From the NCBI GenBank assembly GCA_007120155.1, contig SKOF01000515.1, positions 1 through 11,429 on the forward strand: a stretch of DNA of 11,429 nucleotides, in the 5' to 3' direction. The notes under the pieces are model-generated. The model saw nothing but the letters and a program-made list of their open reading frames with translations. It was not told the origin of the DNA and made no database searches. Numbering within the stretch: position 1 is the first letter of the stretch; each line of letters starts with the position of its first letter. Source of the DNA: Thioalkalivibrio sp. GTDB lineage: Bacteria > Pseudomonadota > Gammaproteobacteria > Ectothiorhodospirales > Ectothiorhodospiraceae. Below, in pieces: positions 5,951 to 11,429 of this stretch. Both the position numbers and the translations under genes were made by a program.

Positions 5951-7711
5951 TCAGCCCGCCGCGGGGGTAATGGGTGATTCCCGGAGCGCCGGCTGGACGG
6001 TCGACGGAACGCGCGGCGGCCACCGGACGGTGAATACCGTACCGCCCCCCTCCCCGGGCGCATGGTCGATGGATCCGCCCACCTGCATGATGTGGCGATA
6101 CACCAGCGCCAGGCCCAGTCCCGTTCCGCCTTCCCGGCCCGTCACGAACGGCTCGAACAACCGGTCCCTGATGTGGGGCGCGACACCGGGGCCGTTGTCG
6201 GAAACCACCAGTTCGGTGGCGCCGTCCGGCGCCACGCGCGCCTCGACCCGGACACGCCCCCCGGGCGGAACCATCTGGATCGCGTTGCGGACCAGATTGG
6301 CGACCACCATGCGGAAGCCCCCGGGCGGTATCTCCACCGGCATGTCGGCCGAGCTGACGCTCAGCGTGACGCCCTCCTCGTCCGCCATGTTGCAGAACTT
6401 GCCGTAGCAGTCCTTCAGGGCCTCGCGCAGCGAGAGCACGGTAACTTCCTGCTCGTCGCCCCGAACGAAGTCCATGAAGTCGTTGACCAGTTCGTCGATG
6501 CGATTGATCGACCGCAGCATCACGCGCCTGTCCTCCTCGGGCAGATCGGCCGCCTGGCACAGCAGCTTGATGGGTGCAATGTCGTTCTTGATCTCGTGAC
6601 TGAGTTCGGAGGACATCTCGCCGAGGGTGGACAGGGCATGAAGCCTTGCGACCCTCTCCTTCAGGTGCTGGTATTCGGTGAGATCGGTAATGGTGACGAC
6701 CGTCATGTCATCGGAACGGCGAAACGAGATCAGCGCGGGGAACCGGTACTTGCAGATAACGAGCGGGGTTTCCAGCGTGCCCGAGTCCCTTTCCTCCAGT
6801 TGACGGGAGAGTTCGGCATAATCGGATCCGGCACAGAGTTCCCTGATGTGCTGGTCCCGGCAACCTCCGCACTCCCGAAGCGCCTCAACCTTTCTGTTGA
6901 CATGGCGGATATAACCTTGCGAGTCGATCAGCAGGACATACTCCTGCACGCTGTTGAGGATCCACTCGGAGAGGCGCAGCTGATCAAAGGCCTGGATCAG
7001 CTCGTGTTCGAGCATGTCAAGCTCATCCCCGCGCACCGACGGGTTCCCCTGCACCCCACCAGTGGAGCCGCCCGAACCGGCGAAGTGAAGGGCCATGCCC
7101 TGATGCGCACCGGCACGCCCCAGTATTCGCAACAGCCGACTGCGCCACAGCAATGCAACGGCGACACCCAACAGGCATGCCAGCAGCGCAAACGCCCCCG
7201 TCACAACGACGATGGCGCGTCGGACCGGGGCGAAGCTGGCCGACATGGCATCGTGGTTCCAGACCAGCACCAACTCGCCGACCATACCCCTCAGGCCCAT
7301 GATGGGGATGTACTCGGCCGAGGCATCGGGCGGGGGATTGTAGGGCGCATACACGCCATACGCGGCGGGATCGGAATGGGCGAGGAGATTGCCGTATTCG
7401 TCCAGCACCGCGGCGCTGGCGATGTAGTCGGGGCCGGCGAGGGACCGGGCCAGCCTGAACAACTGCCAGTAGTCGTGCGTGGCCACACTGGACGCCACAA
7501 GTCCGTGGTCATGCTCCAGCAGTGAAGCGACGACGGCCTGGGTGCGTTCCTCGATCAGATCGTGCGCATACTGATAGAGCCAGATGGTCAGGGGGATGGT
7601 GACCATCAGCACCACGAGCAGGAACGTTGCGGCCAGGCGCACCCCGATTCCCGAGAACGGATTTCGGTGAAGCCGGCCGGTCTGTGGCTCTCCGGACATT
7701 GGCGCTGCCAT
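5951..7711 (-). CDS. NtrB-like membrane sensor histidine kinase with Cache-like and PAS domains
   Basis: Sensor kinase of 586 residues, partner of the upstream sigma-54 regulator. Order: membrane segment about 25-47; periplasmic region 48-165 with 'VLDEYGNLLAHSDPAAYG' typical of Cache-type sensors; second membrane segment about 166-189; a linker; a PAS domain about 245-345; an H-box 'SELSHEIKNDIAPIK' with His372; an N-box with Asn476; 'DNGPG' at 505-509; 'FEPFVTG' and 'GTGLGLAL' at 529-536. All ATP-binding boxes are intact, so the kinase should be active. In the H-box an Asp follows HEIKN where most kinases have Pro. The PAS domain holds Cys281, Cys284, Cys293 and Cys320, possible redox or metal ligands. 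The start at 7711 is almost on top of its GAGGGGG site, and ATG 7699 is an alternative. It lies 51 bases after the regulator gene and converges on the small plus-strand gene. Confidence 0.94.
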   Translation of the reverse strand: MAAPMSGEPQTGRLHRNPFSGIGVRLAATFLLVVLMVTIPLTIWLYQYAHDLIEERTQAVVASLLEHDHGLVASSVATHDYWQLFRLARSLAGPDYIASAAVLDEYGNLLAHSDPAAYGVYAPYNPPPDASAEYIPIMGLRGMVGELVLVWNHDAMSASFAPVRRAIVVVTGAFALLACLLGVAVALLWRSRLLRILGRAGAHQGMALHFAGSGGSTGGVQGNPSVRGDELDMLEHELIQAFDQLRLSEWILNSVQEYVLLIDSQGYIRHVNRKVEALRECGGCRDQHIRELCAGSDYAELSRQLEERDSGTLETPLVICKYRFPALISFRRSDDMTVVTITDLTEYQHLKERVARLHALSTLGEMSSELSHEIKNDIAPIKLLCQAADLPEEDRRVMLRSINRIDELVNDFMDFVRGDEQEVTVLSLREALKDCYGKFCNMADEEGVTLSVSSADMPVEIPPGGFRMVVANLVRNAIQMVPPGGRVRVEARVAPDGATELVVSDNGPGVAPHIRDRLFEPFVTGREGGTGLGLALVYRHIMQVGGSIDHAPGEGGGTVFTVRWPPRVPSTVQPALRESPITPAAG

Positions 7712-7762
7712 CCCCCTCTACCCCCGTGGGAAGTGCCCCCCGCAAACACCTGGTTACGACGG

Positions 7763-9148
7763 TCAGGCGTCTGATGATTCCTTGATGTCCGACAGGAGGC
7801 CGAACTCGCGCAATCTCGCCCGCAACGTATTGCGGGAGATATCCATGGCCTCCGCCACACGGCTCTTGTTGCCGTTGTAGCGATCCAGGGCCAGCGTCAG
7901 CACCTCTTCCTCGAAACGGAACATGAGTTCACGCAGACGGCCCTGGGCAATCGCGGTTTCGATAACGGCATGCAGCATGTCATCGGCATTGCCGGTCGCC
8001 ACGGGCGTCCGCTCGGGCTTTAGATCAAGCCGCTCCAGGAGACCGGCCTTCTGCTTCGCAGCCGTCCGATAGACCGTGTTCTTGAGTTCCCGGACATTGC
8101 CGGGCCAGGCATGGGCGCGGGCCTGTTCCAGGGCTTGTTCGGCGACGCCCTCGATCTGCAGGTCGAGCTCGCGGTTGACCGCGGCCACGAAACCCTTGAT
8201 CAGGGACTCGATATCCTCGCTGCGCTCACGAAGCGGCGGGATGCTGATGGGGATTTGTGCCAGTCGGTAATAAAGGTCACGGCGGAATCGCGACTGCTCC
8301 ACCAGATCTTCCAGGTCCTGATTGGTGGCCGTGACCAGACGCACATCCACGTGGCGCGGCGTCGATTCCCCCAGGCGATGAAATGTCCGGTCCTCGAGGA
8401 ACCTCAGCACCTTGGCCTGGCAGCTGAGGGGCATGTCGCCGATCTCGTCCAGAAAAAGGGTGCCGCCGGCCGCACTCTCCACACGTCCGGGCGTGCTGCG
8501 CACGGCACCGGTGAAGGCCCCCGCCGCATAACCGAACAGCTCCGCCTCCAGCAGCGTTTCCGGCATGGCGGTGCTGTTCAGGGCCACGAACGGTCCGTCG
8601 GCTCGCGCGGAGTGCGCATGGATGATATGCGCGGCCACATCCTTGCCGACACCGGTTTCGCCGGTGAGCAGTACGCTGAGATCGTTGGTGGCCGCCAGCC
8701 CCAGGGACTTGAATACCTCGACCATGCACGGCGCCGGGCCCTGCACCGTCATCTCCGGTATCGCCCCGGCGGGCGCCGGGGCCTGCGCAGCCTGCTTCTC
8801 GAGGGCCTGGGCCACGGCCTCGACAAGCTGTTCGGAACCGATCGGTTTGCGCAGAATCTCCACCGCGCCGTACTTGGACGCGGAGACGATGTTGTCGGGT
8901 GAAGCGTAGGCCGACAGGATGATCACGGGGATGCCGTTGCCTTCCGCCCGCAGGCGCTCCAGCAGGTCGATACCGGACTCTTCCTCGAGGCGGATGTCGA
9001 GAATGGCGACATCCGCCTGGTCGACCACCGAGAGCGCATCCCGGCCATTGGATGCCGCCAGCACGTCCAGCCCATTGCTTTCGAGTACGCGCCGGACCGC
9101 GTAGATGATCTCGTCGTGATCGTCTACGACCAGAACCCGTCCCTTCAT
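7763..9148 (-). CDS. NtrC-family sigma-54-dependent response regulator
   Basis: Activator of 461 residues that, when phosphorylated, opens sigma-54 promoters. The receiver domain (1-115) has the acidic pair Asp9-Asp10, phospho-acceptor Asp51 and Lys101. The AAA+ domain (about 132-370) has Walker A GETGVGK (163-169), GAFTGA (210-215, the loop that contacts sigma-54), Walker B 'GGTLFLDE' (228-235) and the 'FRRDLYYRL' arginine-finger region. The C-terminal Fis-type helix-turn-helix is at about 425-450 ('NKSRVAEAMDISRNTLRARL'). The frame extends 25 codons further upstream, but the ATG at 9148 begins the receiver as expected and has GGAGG five bases before it. It follows ccmI by 58 bases and precedes its kinase by 51, so all may be co-transcribed. 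The cytochrome operon with its sigma-54 promoter is a likely target; binding is inferred, not shown. Confidence 0.97.
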   Translation of the reverse strand: MKGRVLVVDDHDEIIYAVRRVLESNGLDVLAASNGRDALSVVDQADVAILDIRLEEESGIDLLERLRAEGNGIPVIILSAYASPDNIVSASKYGAVEILRKPIGSEQLVEAVAQALEKQAAQAPAPAGAIPEMTVQGPAPCMVEVFKSLGLAATNDLSVLLTGETGVGKDVAAHIIHAHSARADGPFVALNSTAMPETLLEAELFGYAAGAFTGAVRSTPGRVESAAGGTLFLDEIGDMPLSCQAKVLRFLEDRTFHRLGESTPRHVDVRLVTATNQDLEDLVEQSRFRRDLYYRLAQIPISIPPLRERSEDIESLIKGFVAAVNRELDLQIEGVAEQALEQARAHAWPGNVRELKNTVYRTAAKQKAGLLERLDLKPERTPVATGNADDMLHAVIETAIAQGRLRELMFRFEEEVLTLALDRYNGNKSRVAEAMDISRNTLRARLREFGLLSDIKESSDA

Positions 9149-9206
9149 GGCGACCTCCCTCGTGTCCTGCGTTCCGATCCGGACCGGCGGGGGCCTGTTC
9201 ATGGCC

Positions 9207-10121
9207 TCAGCCGTCGCCGGCAAGCGCCGTCACTTCATCCAGGTTGGAGCGGATGATCGAGGCCGCCTCGGACTCCGGCGGCAACACGGTGAGCAATCGT
9301 TCCCAGTACTCCCGGGCGCCCGCGTAATCCGCCTCATAATAGGCGGCGCTGCCGGCCATCCACAGGCCCTGGGGATGTTCCGGGGCCAATGCCAGCGCCT
9401 GCTCGAGCAGTTCCTTCGGCTTGCCCTGCAGGCCGCCGCTTGCCTCGGACAGCACGTCGGCATACTGGATGAGCAGATCCGGATCACGGTGTCCGTCCAG
9501 GGCCACGGCCTCTGCGAAGGCCTCGCTGCTTTCCTCGAAACGCTCCAGGAACACCAGCGTGCGCCCAAGCAGCACCCAGCCCATGCGGTCATCCGGATTG
9601 GCGGCCAGGCGCGCGCGCAGCTGCACGGCCAGCTCCTCGAATGCCTCGGTGTCGTGGGGGCCGGCCGGTACGCGGGCACCGCCGCCCTGCGGCGGAGCGC
9701 CACTCTGCGCCTGCCGCTGATTCGTCGCCTGTGTCCCCATCGGCACCACATCCGAGAATCCGACGTTGCCGTACAACCCCAGGGCCAGCAGCGGCACGCC
9801 GATGGCCGCGATCGCCCCGGAGGCGATCATCAGGGGACGCTGCACGGAGGCCCGCACGGGAGCCCCGTCCTCGGGATCCACCGCGCCGCTCAGCACCAGA
9901 TCCTCTTCCAGATCCGACACGGCCGCGTCGTACTGTTCCCGGGTCAGGGTCCCCTGAGCCAGGTCATAGTCCAGTTCCGCCAGCCGGTCCCGGTAAATGA
10001 CCGCGTTCACCTCACGCCGGGACCGCCGGCGGCCGCCGGCATCCCACAGCAGCGGATAGACCACAAAACCCACGGCCAGGACACAAAAGGCAAAAACCGC
10101 GATCATGAACGTCATGCTCAT
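9207..10121 (-). CDS. ccmI: Cytochrome c maturation protein CcmI (CycH)
   Basis: Haem-lyase accessory protein that holds the C-terminus of apocytochrome c and presents it to CcmF/CcmH. The 304 residues fit the family. The protein starts with a membrane segment (about 5-25). A cytoplasmic loop follows with 'YRDRLAELDYDLAQGTLTREQY', the usual CcmI pattern, and 'DLEEDL'. A second membrane segment (about 97-117) leads into a periplasmic tail. The tail has TPR-like repeats from about 155 to 290, such as 'MGWVLLGRTLVFLERFEESSEAFAEAVAL'. The start at 10121 has GAGGG upstream; the third residue is also Met, so the exact start is uncertain by two codons. It begins 18 bases after ccmH. Here ccmH and ccmI are separate, unlike the fused CcmH of E. 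coli. Confidence 0.93.
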   Translation of the reverse strand: MSMTFMIAVFAFCVLAVGFVVYPLLWDAGGRRRSRREVNAVIYRDRLAELDYDLAQGTLTREQYDAAVSDLEEDLVLSGAVDPEDGAPVRASVQRPLMIASGAIAAIGVPLLALGLYGNVGFSDVVPMGTQATNQRQAQSGAPPQGGGARVPAGPHDTEAFEELAVQLRARLAANPDDRMGWVLLGRTLVFLERFEESSEAFAEAVALDGHRDPDLLIQYADVLSEASGGLQGKPKELLEQALALAPEHPQGLWMAGSAAYYEADYAGAREYWERLLTVLPPESEAASIIRSNLDEVTALAGDG

Positions 10122-10139
10122 TCTTCGTCCCTCATCGAA

Positions 10140-10661
10140 TCATTCTCCACGCCGGAACCGCTCCAGGGCGTCCCGCTCCTGCGCGGTCAGGGCTTCGCGG
10201 GGCACCAGCCGGCGGCGCTGCCGCACAACCTGCATCCAGATCAGTCCGCCCACAACCAGGATCAGGAAAGGGCTGGTCCACAGCAGCACGGTATTGGCCT
10301 GGAACGCGGGCCGGTAGCGGACGTAATCACCGTAGCGCTGGACGAGGAAATCGATGATCTCCTGCTCGCTGGCCCCCGCGGCCGTCATCTCGTAGACGCG
10401 CCGGCGCATGTCACCCGCCAGCGCCGCATTGGACTCGTAGATGGTTTCGCTCTGACACACCGTGCAACGCAGCTCACGCACCAGCTTCTGGTACTGCGCC
10501 TCCTGCTCGGCGGTATCGAAGTCCACGGGATTCACCAGCGGCGCCGCGGTGCCCACTCCGCCGGCTGCGAGCGCCAGGACCAGACCGGCCAGGGCAAGCA
10601 GTCGGGCCGCCGTCGCGTACAGCCGGTCTTGGAGACGGGTTTGGATCACATCGCCATTCAT
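10140..10661 (-). CDS. ccmH: Cytochrome c maturation protein CcmH
   Basis: Periplasmic, membrane-anchored thiol protein that reduces or handles the CXXCH cysteines of apocytochrome c before haem attachment. The 173-residue product has a signal peptide (about 1-40), the CcmH signature 'LRCTVCQ' with Cys66 and Cys69, the conserved helical segment 'NAALAGDMRRRVYEM', 'GDYVRYRP', and a C-terminal membrane segment (about 125-145) followed by a basic tail. The ATG at 10661 overlaps the ccmG stop as ATGA, indicating translational coupling, and GAGGCGG lies upstream. The open frame extends to 10802 inside ccmG but adds no signal-like sequence. Length and motifs match the short CcmH form rather than a CcmH-CcmI fusion. 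Confidence 0.95.
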   Translation of the reverse strand: MNGDVIQTRLQDRLYATAARLLALAGLVLALAAGGVGTAAPLVNPVDFDTAEQEAQYQKLVRELRCTVCQSETIYESNAALAGDMRRRVYEMTAAGASEQEIIDFLVQRYGDYVRYRPAFQANTVLLWTSPFLILVVGGLIWMQVVRQRRRLVPREALTAQERDALERFRRGE

Positions 10662-11194
10662 CGGTTTTCCGCCTCTATCTTCGCGATCAACGGCAGGATC
10701 TCTTCCCGGATGAGCTTCGGATTGAGCGGCCCGATGCGCTTGTAGCGGATCGTCCCCTGGGGATCGAGGAGGTAGGTTTCGGGCGTCGCGTAGACACCCC
10801 ACTCCATGCCGGCCTCACCATCCGGATCAAAGGCGATCTTGTCGTAGGGGTTCATGTCCGCGGACAGGTAGCGCCTGGCATTCTCGCGCGTATCCCGGTA
10901 ATTGAAACTGTGTATCGTGATGCCCTGCCTGGCGAGTTCCATGAGATAGGGCTTCTCCGCCAGACAGGTGGAACACCAGGACGCCCAGACATTGACCAGG
11001 GCGGTCTCGCCGATGAAATCCGCCTCCGTGATGGTCACGTCGGGATCGAAGAAGGACTCCAACTGGAAGGCCGGGGCCGGCTTGCCCACCAGCGGCGACG
11101 GCAGCGCGCGGGAATCCATGCCCAGGCCCACATAGAACAGCCCCAGCAGGGCCAGGATGGCCACCAGGGGCAGCATGATGCGGCGCAGCATCAT
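10658..11194 (-). CDS. ccmG: Thiol:disulfide interchange protein CcmG (DsbE)
   Basis: Membrane-tethered periplasmic thioredoxin of the cytochrome c maturation system. It keeps apocytochrome or CcmH cysteines reduced. The 178 residues comprise an N-terminal anchor (about 5-24) and a thioredoxin domain with the active site 'WASWCSTCLAE' (Cys74, Cys77), the CcmG-type acid region 'FNYRDTRENARRYL', and 'GVYATPETYLLD' with the cis-proline at 138. These match the CcmG family, whose usual form is GVYGAPETF. The start ATG at 11194 overlaps the ccmF stop as ATGA and is doubled (ATGATG); AGGAGG sits seven bases before the first ATG. It is tightly coupled with ccmF and ccmH. Confidence 0.96.
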   Translation of the reverse strand: MMLRRIMLPLVAILALLGLFYVGLGMDSRALPSPLVGKPAPAFQLESFFDPDVTITEADFIGETALVNVWASWCSTCLAEKPYLMELARQGITIHSFNYRDTRENARRYLSADMNPYDKIAFDPDGEAGMEWGVYATPETYLLDPQGTIRYKRIGPLNPKLIREEILPLIAKIEAENR

Positions 11195-11429
11195 TCAAGC
11201 ACCTCCTGTCGGATGGGCCGCTCCGGCGGCGCCTTCCCTTCCTCGGTAACGAAAGCGCGGTCACGGGCGAGGCGGTAGCGCCGGTCGGCGGCGGCCAGGA
11301 AGCCGCCGAAGGCCATCAGCAGACCGCCGGTCCACATCCAGAACATGTACGGCTTGTAGTGCAGTCGCACCAGCCACGCGTCACCCTCCAGGCGTTCGCC
11401 CAGGGACACGTACACGTCCCGGGTCGGCC
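11191..11429 (-). CDS. ccmF: Cytochrome c haem lyase subunit CcmF, C-terminal part (5' end beyond window)
   Basis: Only the last 78 or so residues are in the window; the start lies to the right. The visible protein begins 'PTRDVYVSLGE', close to the conserved CcmF end 'TRDLYVALGE', and continues with 'WLVRLHYKPYMFWMWTGG', a final membrane segment ('FWMWTGGLLMAFGGFLAAAD') and a basic-acidic tail. CcmF is a large multi-membrane protein that joins haem from holo-CcmE to the cysteines of apocytochrome c. The stop overlaps the ccmG start by ATGA. A GTG at 11415 is an internal valine codon, not a start. Confidence 0.92.
   Translation of the reverse strand, partial: PTRDVYVSLGERLEGDAWLVRLHYKPYMFWMWTGGLLMAFGGFLAAADRRYRLARDRAFVTEEGKAPPERPIRQEVLE

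Noticed and set aside
6062..7525. Plus-strand open frame of 487 codons opposite the sensor kinase
   Set aside because: The minus strand has all kinase boxes in order. The plus frame shows no domain and no convincing ribosome site.
9147..10745. Plus-strand open frame of 532 codons opposite ccmI and ccmH
   Set aside because: It is antisense to well-recognised ccm genes with no family pattern of its own, so it is a composition artefact.
11191..11415. Separate 74-residue protein starting at GTG 11415
   Set aside because: The frame is open to the window edge and the residues before the GTG continue the conserved CcmF sequence, so it is the C-terminus of ccmF.
1..11429. tRNA, rRNA, CRISPR arrays, insertion sequences or attachment sites
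   Set aside because: I looked on both strands and saw no repeat arrays, transposase-like frames, terminal inverted repeats or tRNA-like cloverleaf sequences.

Overview
The window looks like a high-GC gammaproteobacterial chromosome segment. A separate ccmF-ccmG-ccmH-ccmI order, a NapC/NirT cytochrome, a DmsE/MtrB pair and an NtrC-type regulator support this. A purple-sulfur or sulfur-oxidising (Chromatiales-like) host is only a guess. Nearly everything is on the minus strand. There are two blocks, separated by a small divergent gene and its regulatory region.

Left block (minus strand, 1-5096, with its control region up to about 5336): an electron-transfer operon. In transcription order it encodes a membrane-anchored tetraheme NapC/NirT quinol dehydrogenase (TTG start), a periplasmic diheme protein of the ethylbenzene-dehydrogenase-related family, a second paralogous diheme protein that is a lipoprotein, a DmsE/MtrA-type decaheme cytochrome, and an MtrB/PioB-type outer-membrane barrel cut by the window edge. 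Together they carry 18 predicted c-type haem attachment sites. They outline a route from the quinone pool across the periplasm and through the outer membrane. The direction of flow (respiration of an external acceptor, or uptake from an external donor such as Fe(II)) cannot be read from this window.

Middle (5097-5890): the intergenic region holds a strong sigma-54 (-24/-12) promoter for the cytochrome operon. Upstream of it are a near-consensus IHF site and two TGCGCAG-centred repeats 32 bp apart at enhancer distance. A sigma-70-like promoter faces the other way, toward a small plus-strand gene for a membrane-anchored protein with a cysteine-less thioredoxin-like fold.

Right block (minus strand, 5951-11429): cytochrome c maturation genes ccmF (partial), ccmG, ccmH and ccmI, tightly spaced with ATGA overlaps. 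They are followed in the same direction by an NtrC-family sigma-54 activator and its NtrB-like sensor histidine kinase. The kinase has a Cache-like periplasmic region and a PAS domain with four cysteines.

The simplest reading is one functional island. The ccm genes attach haem to the multihaem proteins, and the kinase/activator pair senses a redox or chemical signal and switches on the cytochrome operon through the sigma-54 promoter. The pairing of regulator and promoter is inference, but both halves are visible in the sequence.
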